DNA of 64,000 nt. It comes from Lysinibacillus sp. 2017 (GTDB lineage Bacteria; Bacillota; Bacilli; Bacillales_A; Planococcaceae). The stretch lies in the NCBI RefSeq assembly GCF_003073375.1, contig NZ_CP029002.1, forward strand, positions 1,536,001-1,600,000, read 5' to 3'. The notes under the pieces are model-generated. The model searched no databases. It was not told the DNA's origin and saw only the letters and a list, made by a program, of their open reading frames with translations. Within the stretch, counting starts at the first letter, position 1. The number at the start of each line of letters is the position of its first letter. This document shows, piece after piece, positions 16,324 through 25,392 of this stretch. Position numbers and translations under genes: made by a program.

Positions 16324-17451
16324 ATGGCAGTAAATACTTGGACAGCAGCTCAAATTGCGCGGTATGTCATTGACAACAAAGATTTATTTGTTTTAGATGT
16401 ACGAAATCATGATGCATTTGCAGATTGGAAAATTGAAGGACACAAATTTGAATACTTAAATATTCCTTATTTTGAACTACTCGATGGCATAGAAGAAATT
16501 TTGCCGCAAATTCCAACAAATAAAGAAGTATTAGTTGTCTGTGCAAAAGAAGGCTCATCGCTCATGATCGCAGAAATGTTATCAGATGCAGGACTTGAAG
16601 TTGCATATCTTGAAGGCGGTATGAAATCTTGGTCGATGTACTTAGAGCCTATCAAAGTAGGTGACCTTACTGATGGCGGCGAATTGTATCAATTTGTACG
16701 TTTAGGGAAGGGTTGTCTTTCATACATGGTGATTTCTGAAGGGGAAGCAGCACTTATTGACGCTGTACGTTTTACAGATGTATTTACAACGTTTGCAGAA
16801 AGTAAAGGCGTGAAAATTAAGCACGTATTTGATACACATTTACATGCAGACCATATTTCAGGTGGCCGTCATATCGCAAAAGAGACGGGTGCAACATATT
16901 ATTTACCACCAAAAGATGCAGAAGAAGTTGTGTATGATTACACATCACTAAGTGACGGTTTAGTAGTTCAGCTAGGGGCATCAAAAATAGAGGTTGGCGC
17001 ACTTTATTCGCCAGGTCATACAATTGGTTCAACTTCCTTTGTAATCGATTCGAAATACTTATTAACAGGTGATATTTTATTCATCGATTCAATTGGTCGT
17101 CCTGATTTAGCAGGACTTGCCGAAGATTGGGTTAGTGATTTACGTGACACTTTATATCGCCGTTATCGAACATTGGCAGATGATTTAATCGTATTGCCGG
17201 CACACTTTATGATGATCAAAGAACTTAATGAAGATGGGACAGTAGCAAAACGATTAGGAAATCTGTTTGCTGAAAACCACGGTTTAAATATTGAGGATGA
17301 AGAGGTATTCCGCAAAATGGTTACAGAAGGGCTTCCACCACAGCCAAATGCGTACCAGGAAATCCGACAAGTTAATATGGGGAAAATCACACCAAATGAA
17401 GATGAACAAACGGAAATGGAGATTGGACCAAATCGTTGCGCTGTGCGCTAA
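16324..17451 (+). CDS. yrkH: Rhodanese / metallo-beta-lactamase persulfide dioxygenase (YrkH/CstB-like)
   Basis: The 375-residue protein has an N-terminal rhodanese domain ([17 protein letters not shown], Cys in VVCAKEGSS about residue 71). A metallo-beta-lactamase domain follows with [13 protein letters not shown] (HxHxDH metal site, about 171-183), SPGHTIGS and [16 protein letters not shown], as in ETHE1-type persulfide dioxygenases. It would oxidise glutathione-like or other low-molecular-weight persulfides to sulfite. The rhodanese-first order matches YrkH. ATG 16324. Confidence 0.92.
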   Translation: MAVNTWTAAQIARYVIDNKDLFVLDVRNHDAFADWKIEGHKFEYLNIPYFELLDGIEEILPQIPTNKEVLVVCAKEGSSLMIAEMLSDAGLEVAYLEGGMKSWSMYLEPIKVGDLTDGGELYQFVRLGKGCLSYMVISEGEAALIDAVRFTDVFTTFAESKGVKIKHVFDTHLHADHISGGRHIAKETGATYYLPPKDAEEVVYDYTSLSDGLVVQLGASKIEVGALYSPGHTIGSTSFVIDSKYLLTGDILFIDSIGRPDLAGLAEDWVSDLRDTLYRRYRTLADDLIVLPAHFMMIKELNEDGTVAKRLGNLFAENHGLNIEDEEVFRKMVTEGLPPQPNAYQEIRQVNMGKITPNEDEQTEMEIGPNRCAVR

Positions 17452-17473
17452 CGAATCGGTCCAATCAGAGGAA

Positions 17474-17539
17474 CAAATGCAAATTGCCACATCCTGTGGC
17501 AATGCATTTGTGACGAACATCGTGTTCGCCTCAAATCAG
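17474..17539 (+). other. Double hairpin between yrkH-like and yrkI-like genes
   Basis: CAAATGCAAATTGCCACA pairs with TGTGGCAATGCATTTG across TCC (17474-17510). A second, smaller stem follows (GACGAACA/TGTTCGCC). Neither has a T-tract. This looks like an mRNA stabilising or processing site in the operon. Confidence 0.55.
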
Positions 17540-17567
17540 AATTTCAATAGGAAAAGAGGAATACAAG

Positions 17568-17795
17568 ATGAATAGCACAAAATCTTTAGACGTAAAAGGA
17601 TTAGCATGTCCTATGCCAATCGTTAGAACAAAAAAAGCGATGGATACTATGAAATCTGGCGAAGTATTAGAAGTGCTCGTTACAGATAAAGGGGCACTAA
17701 ATGATATCCCAGCATGGGCAACTTCTGTTGGAAATAAAGTAATCGAACAAAAAGTAGAGGCAGATGTGCTGACCTTCTACATTCAAAAAGCATAA
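17568..17795 (+). CDS. yrkI: TusA-family sulfur carrier (YrkI-like)
   Basis: The 75-residue TusA protein shows LDVKGLACPMPIVRTKKAMD; the Cys of CPMP carries a persulfide. It accepts sulfur from rhodaneses and hands it to DsrE2 or the dioxygenase. AGGAAAAGAGGAATACAAG precedes ATG 17568. It is homologous to the N-terminal domain of the TusA-rhodanese fusion in the same operon. Confidence 0.93.
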   Translation: MNSTKSLDVKGLACPMPIVRTKKAMDTMKSGEVLEVLVTDKGALNDIPAWATSVGNKVIEQKVEADVLTFYIQKA

Positions 17796-17853
17796 AATCA
17801 AATAGCGAGTAGCGCATTTCTACTCGTTTTTTTGATGAGAAAGAAGGTTTACT

Positions 17854-18642
17854 ATGGATATCTCGATCACATTTATCCTTGTCATATTTGCACTAGGGTT
17901 TGTCGGCTCTTTTTTATCAGGGTTACTAGGAATTGGGGGCGCGATTATTAAGTTCCCTATGCTTTTATATATTCCTCCCTTATTCGGTTTAACGGCCTTT
18001 ACAGCACATGAAGTCTCAGGGATTAGTGCAATTGAAGTATTCTTCGCATCGCTTGCTGGAGTTTTAGCCTATCGAAAAGGTGGCTATTTGAATAAAGAAC
18101 TCATTCTTTACATGGGGAGTGCCGTTTTAATAGGAAGTTTCATAGGAAGTTTCGGTTCCAACCTTTTAACTGAAAATGGCATAAACATCGTATATGGGGT
18201 CCTAGCCTTAATTGCAGCTGTGATGATGTTTGTTCCTCGAAAAAATATAGATGAAAATGTGCATCAACCAATTCAATTTAATCGTATAGTAGCGAGCATC
18301 CTTGCCTTAATAGTCGGAATTGGTTCGGGAATTGTCGGGGCTGCTGGTGGTTTTCTACTGGTGCCTATTATGCTCACTATTTTAAAAATTCCTACACGGA
18401 TAACCATTGCCACAAGTTTAGCTATTGCATTTATTTCTTCAATAGGTAGCAGTGTCGGCAAACTTTTGACGGGACAAATCGAGTATGTACCGGCCTTCAT
18501 TATGATAGTAGCGAGCTTAATAGCAGCGCCACTGGGGGCAAAGGTAGGAAAAAAACTGAATACGAAAATGTTGCAAATGTTATTAGCACTTATGATAGCA
18601 GGCACGGCAATTAAAATCTGGATTGATATTCTGGTGAAGTAA
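17854..18642 (+). CDS. yrkJ: TauE/SafE-family membrane exporter (YrkJ-like)
   Basis: The 262-residue protein has about 8 membrane helices and the two TauE/SafE signatures: FLSGLLGIGGAIIKFPMLLY near the N-terminus and IVGAAGGFLLVPIML in the second half. In this setting it probably exports sulfite or thiosulfate produced by the persulfide dioxygenase. It closes the operon in the same order as B. subtilis yrkEFHIJ. RBS GAGAAAGAAGG. Confidence 0.9.
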   Translation: MDISITFILVIFALGFVGSFLSGLLGIGGAIIKFPMLLYIPPLFGLTAFTAHEVSGISAIEVFFASLAGVLAYRKGGYLNKELILYMGSAVLIGSFIGSFGSNLLTENGINIVYGVLALIAAVMMFVPRKNIDENVHQPIQFNRIVASILALIVGIGSGIVGAAGGFLLVPIMLTILKIPTRITIATSLAIAFISSIGSSVGKLLTGQIEYVPAFIMIVASLIAAPLGAKVGKKLNTKMLQMLLALMIAGTAIKIWIDILVK

Positions 18643-18726
18643 TTTTTGGTTTTAACAAAGCAATTCAACTGTTTATCCTACTTTAAAATGCTATTTATTC
18701 TGTTAAAATATAGTAAATAATATACA

Positions 18727-18978
18727 GCTTTGATAAGGAAGAGTAGGTATTGGATTTTTTATAGAGAGCTTCTGATGGTGGAAATGAAGCAAAATGATTT
18801 TACTGAACATGGCCTTTGAGCTTCGTACCGAAATGTAGGCTACGACGAGACGAGCACTCGTTACAACGGCACCAGTATGAACATTACTGTTAGAGTCAAA
18901 TAGTGTGAGCTATATGTAAAATTAGGTGGTACCACGAATAATTCGTCCTAATCGTTAAATCGATTAGGGCGTTTTTTT
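18727..18978 (+). promoter_or_regulatory. T-box riboswitch leader, probable Met (AUG) specifier
   Basis: Stem I shows the AGTA (left) and GAA (right) E-loop partners of the specifier loop and an AGAGAGC...GGTGGAAATGAAGC distal region. The T-box core AGGTGGTACCACG lies at 18924-18936. Antiterminator arms ATTAGG/CCTAAT compete with the terminator CGTCCTAATCG/CGATTAGGGCG plus seven Ts (18945-18978). Candidate specifiers are CAU (18808-18810) or AUG (18809-18811). The UGGU bulge pairs with discriminator A, which fits tRNA-Met but not tRNA-His (C73) or tRNA-Asn (G73). Confidence 0.9.
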
Positions 18979-19000
18979 AGTGGATAAGAAAGCATATATC

Positions 19001-19029
19001 TTCAAGTAGATTCACAAAAAGGGTATAAT
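19001..19029 (+). promoter_or_regulatory. Possible second promoter between T-box and GNAT gene
   Basis: TATAAT at 19024-19029 lies 17 bp from a weak -35 (TTCAAG, 19001-19006). If active it would free the GNAT gene from T-box control. Confidence 0.4.
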
Positions 19030-19077
19030 TCCGCTTATTTTGCACGAAAAATTTTTTAATTAAAGGGAGGAAGTAAA

Positions 19078-19614
19078 ATGATTTTAGAAACAGAACGATT
19101 AGTATTAAAACCATATGAAATCGAATTTGCAGATGAAATTTATGAGGTTGTCAAACATAAGGAAATTGCTGATACGATGGTGATGATTCCCCATCCCTAT
19201 CCACGGGAAGTAGTGGATCAGTGGATTTCCTATTTACAAAAGAGCTGTGAGCGTGGAACGGCATTTGAATTTGCAATCTTTTTAAAAGGGGAAGAGCCTC
19301 GTTATATTGGAAATTGTGGTTTAGTGAGTATATCCAAAAATCATCGAAATGCAGAAGTAGGCTATTTTATCGATGTAAATGAATGGGGAAAGGGCTATGC
19401 AACTGAAGCATGTAAAAAAATAATAGAGTATGGATTTGAAGAGCATCAATTAAACAGAATTTGCTGTATGGTGAGAAATAGCGCTTCTCGAAAAGTTATG
19501 GAAAAGTCAGGAATGGTATGGGAAGGCCGTTTAAAACAAGAATTTTTGAAAGATGATGTTTATGAAGATATGGATTACTTAGCTATTTTGGCAGATGAGT
19601 ATTATAAAAGTTAA
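19078..19614 (+). CDS. GNAT acetyltransferase, RimJ/RimL-like
   Basis: The 178-residue cytoplasmic protein has the GNAT_3 layout: LETERLVLKPYEIE at the start, NAEVGYFIDVNEWGKGYATEA (motif A, acetyl-CoA pyrophosphate loop) and NRICCMVRNSASRKVMEKSG (motif B). It acetylates an amine on a protein N-terminus or small molecule; the target is unknown. GGGAGGAAGTAAA precedes the ATG. The T-box leader upstream suggests methionine-related control, but a promoter-like sequence intervenes. Confidence 0.88.
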   Translation: MILETERLVLKPYEIEFADEIYEVVKHKEIADTMVMIPHPYPREVVDQWISYLQKSCERGTAFEFAIFLKGEEPRYIGNCGLVSISKNHRNAEVGYFIDVNEWGKGYATEACKKIIEYGFEEHQLNRICCMVRNSASRKVMEKSGMVWEGRLKQEFLKDDVYEDMDYLAILADEYYKS

Positions 19615-19768
19615 AAAATATATTAAAATATGAATAAAATTTTAAAAACCTGGGTAACTACTAATATTGAAGTATCTCTATCTTTGTTTAGAAGGATATA
19701 TACAAGATTAGCTTATTTCAATTTGAGCGCTTTCTTAGTCGAGACTGAAAATATTAGGAGGAGTAGAC

Positions 19769-21760
19769 ATGAAGAAAAATGAAAAAATTGAGCAGCTAAA
19801 ACAATTTACGGTAACAGATGAGGGGCAAGCGTTAACAACCAATCATGGAGTTAAGTTAAGCGAGGATGAACATTCACTAAAGTCAGGGGAACGCGGTCCC
19901 ACATTAATGGAGGACTTTCATTTTCGTGAAAAAATGACACATTTCGACCATGAGCGTATTCCTGAACGTGTCGTACATGCAAGAGGAACAGCAGCACACG
20001 GGATTTTTGAAAGCTATGAGGATGCTTCAGATATTACAATGGCGCATTTCTTAGGAGAGAAAGGTCGTCAAACTCCCGTATTTGTACGCTTTTCTACCGT
20101 TGCAGGTTCTCGTGGCTCGGCAGACTCAGTTCGTGACGCACGTGGTTTTGCTACAAAGTTTTATACACAAGAAGGAAATTATGATTTAGTTGGCAATAAT
20201 ATTCCAGTGTTTTTCATTCAAGATGCCATTAAATTTCCGGATTTTGTCCATGCAGTAAAACCCGAACCACATAATGAGATTCCTCAAGCGCAAAGTGCAC
20301 ACGATACGTTTTGGGATTTTGTTGTGAATAATCAGGAAACCGCACATATGGTGATGTGGCATATGTCGGACCGAGCAATTCCAAAAAGTTTGCGTTTAAT
20401 GGAAGGCTTTGGCGTTAATACGTTTCGCTTTGTAAACGAAAAAGGGGAACCACATTTTGTGAAATTCCATTGGAAACCTGTATTAGGTGTACATGCATTT
20501 GTTTGGGATGAGGCGCAAAAAATTGCAGGTAAAGACCCAGATTATCATCGTCGAGATTTATTCGATAATATTGAAACTGGAAATTATCCTGAGTTTGAAC
20601 TATGTGTACAATTAATTGCACAAGAAGACGAATTTAATTTTGACTTTGATATATTAGATCCAACAAAACTGTGGCCAGAAGAAATTGTGCCACTGCGCAA
20701 GCTTGGTAAAATGACATTAAATCGTAATGTCGATAATTTCTTTGCTGAAACAGAACAGGTTGCTTTTCATGCTGGACAGGTCGTACCAGGAATTGACTTT
20801 TCAAACGATCCATTATTACAAGGACGTCTATTCTCATATACCGATACACAGTTAATTCGACTAGGAGGACCTAACTTCCACGAGCTTCCGATTAACCGCT
20901 CCGTATGTCCTTTCCATAATAACCAACGAGATGGTTATAATCGAATGACGATTAATCGTGGCCGTGTCGCTTATGGTGAAAATCAGATACAAAATAACAC
21001 ACCGCATACAGTCGATGAAAAAGATGGCGGTTATGTACACTATGAGGAAAAAGTTGAAGGAAGAAAAGTACGCACACGCAGTGAATCTTTTGAAGATCAT
21101 TTTACGCAAGCACGTCAATTTTGGTTAAGTCAAACACCAGTTGAACAAACGCATATAATTAATGCTTTTAGCTTTGAATTAGGTAAAGTTGAAACTTTAG
21201 AAATTCGCAAAGCAGCTGTCGATATGTTCGCACAGGTAGACAAAGCAATGGCAGAACAAATTGCTGCTAACATTGGGGTTATACCACCAACAGAATCTAT
21301 TAAACAGGTTAAAGATTCCCAACCTTCGAAAGCGTTAAGTATGCTAGCCGACCCTGTCCTATTTGTGGAAACTAAAAAAGTGGGTATCATTATGAATGAA
21401 AATAGTGATTTAACTCAAATTTTACAGGTACTCGAAAATAAAGGCATAGTAGCTGAATTAATTAGTGACAAGCAAGGGATAATTAGAAACCAATTAATCG
21501 ATCATACTTTTGATACAGCTTCACCGGTCCTTTATGATGGTTTAATTGTAGCAACCACTTTTGATAATGTAGTAACGAAGCGTAAACAGAAAATGTTTAT
21601 CGATGAAATATACAACCATTATAAACCGTTGGGCTATTTAATAGAAGATACTGCAGATTTACCATATCAAACTTCACCAGGTGTAGAGCTAACAATTGAT
21701 TCGTTTGTGAACGCATTAAAAATTGGACGACACTTTAAGCGAGAAGATGCAATAGGGTAA
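19769..21760 (+). CDS. katE: Large-subunit (clade 2) catalase
   Basis: The 663-residue haem catalase disproportionates H2O2 in the cytoplasm. The catalytic His is in RVVHARGTAAHG (about residue 70), the Asn in LVGNNIPVFFIQD (about 143) and the proximal haem Tyr in RLFSYTDTQLIRLG (about 357). A C-terminal class I amidotransferase-like domain (KKVGIIMNENSDL to YHLG-like PLGYL) extends it, as in HPII and B. subtilis KatE. AGGAGGAGTAGAC RBS. The gene is monocistronic with a terminator. Confidence 0.96.
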   Translation: MKKNEKIEQLKQFTVTDEGQALTTNHGVKLSEDEHSLKSGERGPTLMEDFHFREKMTHFDHERIPERVVHARGTAAHGIFESYEDASDITMAHFLGEKGRQTPVFVRFSTVAGSRGSADSVRDARGFATKFYTQEGNYDLVGNNIPVFFIQDAIKFPDFVHAVKPEPHNEIPQAQSAHDTFWDFVVNNQETAHMVMWHMSDRAIPKSLRLMEGFGVNTFRFVNEKGEPHFVKFHWKPVLGVHAFVWDEAQKIAGKDPDYHRRDLFDNIETGNYPEFELCVQLIAQEDEFNFDFDILDPTKLWPEEIVPLRKLGKMTLNRNVDNFFAETEQVAFHAGQVVPGIDFSNDPLLQGRLFSYTDTQLIRLGGPNFHELPINRSVCPFHNNQRDGYNRMTINRGRVAYGENQIQNNTPHTVDEKDGGYVHYEEKVEGRKVRTRSESFEDHFTQARQFWLSQTPVEQTHIINAFSFELGKVETLEIRKAAVDMFAQVDKAMAEQIAANIGVIPPTESIKQVKDSQPSKALSMLADPVLFVETKKVGIIMNENSDLTQILQVLENKGIVAELISDKQGIIRNQLIDHTFDTASPVLYDGLIVATTFDNVVTKRKQKMFIDEIYNHYKPLGYLIEDTADLPYQTSPGVELTIDSFVNALKIGRHFKREDAIG

Positions 21761-21770
21761 GTAAAATTAA

Positions 21771-21808
21771 AGTTATTCGTTCTCTAATTAGATAACGAAT
21801 AACTTTTT
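21771..21808 (+). terminator. Intrinsic terminator of katE
   Basis: AGTTATTCGTT pairs perfectly with AACGAATAACT and is followed by TTTTTG. Confidence 0.9.
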
Positions 21809-21968
21809 GTCTTTTGATCTATAGAGTATTAAATTTAACTAACAATAGCACATTATATGAACTTTGACGTGTTGTGTTTTACTTAGTGCTATGAAGGAAA
21901 TCTCTCGAATAACTTGCATTAAATCAGGAGATACTTGAAAAGCGTACGAATCGAAGGGAGTAAATCAC

Positions 21969-22424
21969 TTGAATCTATCTAACTATTCAAGCCGTAATTT
22001 TTGGTCGGGTTTATTATTTGGAGTGGGGTTAATAGCTTTCGTAGATGAGGCTGTTTTTCATCAGCTTTTGCACTGGCATCATTTTTATGACAAATCTACA
22101 ACGGATATAGGTTTGATTTCTGATGGTTTGTTTCATGCTTTAAGCTGGTTTGCCACGATTGCAGGCCTATTTTTATTTGCTGATATTCGTCGTCGAAATG
22201 GATTTTGGTTAGCAAGGTGGCTGGGTGGATTATTCATAGGAATAGGCGGCTTTCAATTATATGACGGAATTATCCAACATAAATTGATGCGGCTCCATCA
22301 AATACGATATGTTGAAAATGTCATTGTATATGATATTGTTTGGAATGTTATCGCGATTATTCTTTTATTAATTGGCATTTATTTTATGAAAAGAAAACCG
22401 AACCATAAAGGACATCTAAAATGA
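21969..22424 (+). CDS. DUF2243 membrane protein
   Basis: The 151-residue protein has four membrane helices and conserved histidines in EAVFHQLLHWHHFY and DGLFHALSW, with QLYDGIIQHKLMRLHQI; this pattern defines DUF2243. These histidine-rich membrane proteins usually neighbour ctaG, as here. TTG 21969 is used because GAAGGGAG lies at the right distance and no ATG is near. The stop overlaps the ctaG start by 4 bp (ATGA), so the two are translated together. It may help metal or haem handling in oxidase assembly (inference). Confidence 0.85.
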   Translation: MNLSNYSSRNFWSGLLFGVGLIAFVDEAVFHQLLHWHHFYDKSTTDIGLISDGLFHALSWFATIAGLFLFADIRRRNGFWLARWLGGLFIGIGGFQLYDGIIQHKLMRLHQIRYVENVIVYDIVWNVIAIILLLIGIYFMKRKPNHKGHLK

Positions 22425-23263
22425 ATCATATAACGGCAGTACATCACGTCGATCATACAACAACATTTTCTTTATCTGAAATGATTCCTTCTCTCATTTT
22501 ATCTTCACTCTTCTGTCTGTTATTACTTCTCTATATAGGAGCCGTTATTTTTACAAATCGACGGTATAAACGCTGGCCGCTTCATCGGACGGTTTGTTGG
22601 TCTATTGGGACGTTGTTGGCGTTAATTGCAGTGATGGGTCCAGTGATTTATAGCCAATCAGACTTCACAACGCATATGTTAAGTCATTTACTTTTAGGGA
22701 TGTTAGCGCCACTATTAATGGTCATTGCAGCACCGGTAACATTACTCCTTCGTACATTAGGCACACCAAAAGCACGTAGACTTTCAGTTTTATTAAAAAG
22801 TTGGCCGAGTCGTATCGTTACACATCCAATCTTTGCATCTATTATGAATATTGGCGGACTTTACGTTTTGTATACAACGGAACTTTTTGCGCTCATGCAT
22901 ACAAATGGACTCGTTGAATTTATTGTACATTTTCATGTATTTTTCGCAGGCTATTTATTCACAGTGTCGATCATTTACTTTGATCCCATTCCCCATAGAA
23001 AATCCTTTTTATTTAGAGCGATTGTTTTCATTTTAGCGTTAGCGAGTCATGGAATATTGGCTAAGATTATTTATGGCTATCCGCCTGTAGGGGTACCTTT
23101 TGAGCAAGCTGAACTGGGAGCGCAGATTATGTATTATGGTGGAGATGTGATCGATGCAGTGATAATTATCATACTTTGTTCGCAATGGTTCAAAGCTATG
23201 AGACCGCGAGATGTGGGAGCAAAACAGTTGGATTTAATTAAAGTAAGTGAAACAATGGATTGA
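22421..23263 (+). CDS. ctaG: CtaG-like cytochrome oxidase assembly protein (Caa3_CtaG)
   Basis: The 280-residue protein has about seven membrane helices and the Caa3_CtaG signature FTTHMLSHLLLGMLAPLLMV followed by a second histidine pair in FIVHFHVFFAGYLF. CtaG is needed for active caa3 oxidase, probably by delivering copper to the CuB site. It is co-translated with the DUF2243 gene. It is not next to ctaCDEF here, so it may be a second copy. Confidence 0.9.
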   Translation: MNHITAVHHVDHTTTFSLSEMIPSLILSSLFCLLLLLYIGAVIFTNRRYKRWPLHRTVCWSIGTLLALIAVMGPVIYSQSDFTTHMLSHLLLGMLAPLLMVIAAPVTLLLRTLGTPKARRLSVLLKSWPSRIVTHPIFASIMNIGGLYVLYTTELFALMHTNGLVEFIVHFHVFFAGYLFTVSIIYFDPIPHRKSFLFRAIVFILALASHGILAKIIYGYPPVGVPFEQAELGAQIMYYGGDVIDAVIIIILCSQWFKAMRPRDVGAKQLDLIKVSETMD

Positions 23264-23346
23264 TTTAAATTTAAGTAGGCCTTATTAATTAGATATTTTT
23301 TAATAAAGTCTAGTTGAAAACGTCCTGAGTCCAATCGTAAAATCAG

Positions 23347-23382
23347 AAATCCCTATCCAAATACAATTGGATAGGGATTTTC
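23347..23382 (+). terminator. Bidirectional terminator between ctaG and GNAT gene
   Basis: AAATCCCTATCCAA pairs perfectly with TTGGATAGGGATTT, flanked by A- and T-rich tracts on both sides. Confidence 0.85.
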
Positions 23383-23423
23383 TAATCAAAGTAGTTAGGT
23401 CTATACCTTATTGATTACAAAAC

Positions 23424-23993
23424 CTATTGTTCGTTTTTTGAGAGATTTTTAAATTCCTCTTTCAAAATAGAATAATGGGCACTATCAGTTAGGAAGCCCT
23501 TTACCATATGGTTTTTTCGAAGGATTCCATCACATGTCATGCCTAAGCGAATTAAGACTTTTCCAGATGCGGGATTACGAACGTCATGTTCAGCATAAAC
23601 GCGCTCCAAACCTAGTACATTGAAAGCTAAATCTAGTATTGGTTTACAAGCTTCTGTCATGTAGCCATTGCCCCAGAATTGTCTATTTAAAGTAAACCCA
23701 AATTCTCCATTTTGATTGTGTTCATGTACTCTGAACTCGACTATCCCAATCATTTTACTGCTTTCTTTTAATACGATGGCATACTTACCGATTGGCTCTT
23801 TTAAATAATAGTTAGCCATCATATTTTTTGTTTGAACTAAATCCTTGTGTTGGTCAAAAATAAAACGTGTCGTTTCTTCGTCTGAATGATATTCATACAT
23901 ATCTTCAGCATCATCAAGTGAAATTGGACGTAGAAGGACGCGTTCGCTCTCCAATTGACTGTGTTTAATCATTAAAAGGTTTTTATTTTCCAT
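23424..23993 (-). CDS. GNAT acetyltransferase
   Basis: The 189-residue protein is of the GNAT_3 type: SERVLLRPISLDDAEDMYEY, motif A FGFTLNRQFWGNGYMTEACK and motif B ERVYAEHDVRNPASGKVLIRLGM. It resembles RimJ-like N-acetyltransferases with unknown target. ATG 23993 has an AGGAGTGAACATAAA RBS. It stands alone on the minus strand. Confidence 0.87.
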   Translation of the reverse strand: MENKNLLMIKHSQLESERVLLRPISLDDAEDMYEYHSDEETTRFIFDQHKDLVQTKNMMANYYLKEPIGKYAIVLKESSKMIGIVEFRVHEHNQNGEFGFTLNRQFWGNGYMTEACKPILDLAFNVLGLERVYAEHDVRNPASGKVLIRLGMTCDGILRKNHMVKGFLTDSAHYSILKEEFKNLSKNEQ

Positions 23994-24226
23994 GTTTTAT
24001 GTTCACTCCTAGTTGTTTACGACAGATAACGATAGTACTTATTAATCAGTCTATTCGGAATTATAGCATATCTTAATCGTATTTCCTTTTAATAGAAATA
24101 GATAATTTCCGAGAGCAATAATAGAAGGTTTGATAGGAATGCTACGAATTATAACAATAAGGTTCGATTTTGTTGGTAGAGTAATATACGATTATAGCTA
24201 ATAATGATTATGGAGGTACGAAAAGT

Positions 24227-24658
24227 ATGATAAATATGAATTTAAAAAAATTGAGAATGCACCATAAACTAACGCAAGAAGAATTGGCTTTCCAACTAAA
24301 TGTCTCGAGACAAGTCATTGCGAAATGGGAGAAGGGCGAATCGTCACCAGACCTCGAACACTGTCAGGCACTCGCAAAATTATACAATGTGACGCTAGAT
24401 AATTTAGTGAATTTTGATGGGGAAGCTACCGATGTGATGGTTCCACCAAAAGGAAAACACTTTTTTGGTGTGGCAAAAATGGGGGAGCGCGGACAAATCG
24501 TGATTCCTAAAAAAGCACGCGATGTTTTTTCCATCAAGCCTGGAGATTCCCTCATCTTTTTAGGCGATGAAGAACGAGGACTTGCCATTGTACCAGAGCA
24601 AATGATGAATGACTTTTTAAACTTATTGAAAACGCCATTAAATGTGGAGGACGAATGA
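24227..24658 (+). CDS. XRE-AbrB fusion transcription regulator
   Basis: The 143-residue protein has an N-terminal XRE helix-turn-helix (LRMHHKLTQEELAFQLNVSRQVIAKWEKG, residues about 9-37). A C-terminal AbrB/SpoVT swapped-hairpin domain follows (VAKMGERGQIVIPKKARDVF, about 83-102, and SIKPGDSLIFLGDEERGLAIV). Two DNA-binding modules in one chain are uncommon. It overlaps the ABC ATPase start, so it probably regulates the ABC-2 exporter encoded by the next two genes. Confidence 0.9.
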   Translation: MINMNLKKLRMHHKLTQEELAFQLNVSRQVIAKWEKGESSPDLEHCQALAKLYNVTLDNLVNFDGEATDVMVPPKGKHFFGVAKMGERGQIVIPKKARDVFSIKPGDSLIFLGDEERGLAIVPEQMMNDFLNLLKTPLNVEDE

Positions 24659-25392
24659 TGCAAATAACCATTTCAATAGAGGATTTAACAAAACAATACG
24701 GAGATAAAATTGTTGTTGACCATGTCAGTCTTTCAATCAAAGAGGGGGAATTATTTGGATTACTTGGTGTCAATGGTGCAGGGAAAACAACCTTAATTAA
24801 AATGCTGTGTGGTTTAACAAAACCGACTAGCGGACTTGCAACTATTGTAGGGAAGGATATCATCCAACAACGAGAACAAATAAAAAAAGTAATCGCTGTA
24901 TCTCCTCAAGAAACAGCAATCGCGCCAAATTTAACTGTCCGTGAAAATTTAGAGCTAATGGCAGGGATTCATGGCTTTTCTAAAAAAGAAATGAAAGAAA
25001 AAATTCAATATATAATAGAAGTTTTTTCCTTGCACCCGTATGAAAAGCAAAAGAGCAAAACGTTATCAGGTGGTTGGCAACGAAAACTGAGTATTGCCTT
25101 AGCGCTCATAACAGAACCGCAAATCTTATTTTTAGATGAGCCGACGTTAGGATTAGATGTTTTAGGACGACGCGAGCTTTGGGCAGTCATCGAACAACTT
25201 AAAAAGACGACAACCATCGTTTTGACAACGCATTATTTAGAAGAAGCGAGTAGCTTGTGTGACCGAATTTGTGTCATGAAGTCAGGTCAGGTCAAAGCAA
25301 TTGGTACAGTTCACGAGTTAATCGACATGACGAAGACGCAAAACTTTGAAGACGCCTTTGTTGAAATTGTGACGAAGGAGGCGATCTTATGA
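24658..25392 (+). CDS. ABC-2 exporter ATP-binding protein
   Basis: The 244-residue ATPase has Walker A GVNGAGKTT, signature LSGGWQRK (W in place of the usual M/Q), Walker B ILFLDEPTLGLDV and H-loop TTHYLEEA. It pairs with the membrane protein encoded next (4-bp overlap). ATG 24658 is better spaced from GTGGAGG than ATG 24655. The system probably exports a lipid, peptide or drug. Confidence 0.92.
   Translation: MQITISIEDLTKQYGDKIVVDHVSLSIKEGELFGLLGVNGAGKTTLIKMLCGLTKPTSGLATIVGKDIIQQREQIKKVIAVSPQETAIAPNLTVRENLELMAGIHGFSKKEMKEKIQYIIEVFSLHPYEKQKSKTLSGGWQRKLSIALALITEPQILFLDEPTLGLDVLGRRELWAVIEQLKKTTTIVLTTHYLEEASSLCDRICVMKSGQVKAIGTVHELIDMTKTQNFEDAFVEIVTKEAIL

Noticed and set aside
18643-19077. Reading the region as a simple intergenic terminator
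   Set aside because: The T-box core, specifier-loop elements and competing antiterminator show a T-box riboswitch.
19621-19768. SigB promoter for katE
   Set aside because: GGGTAA occurs at 19652 but no GTTT-type -35 lies at the right distance, so the call is not supportable.
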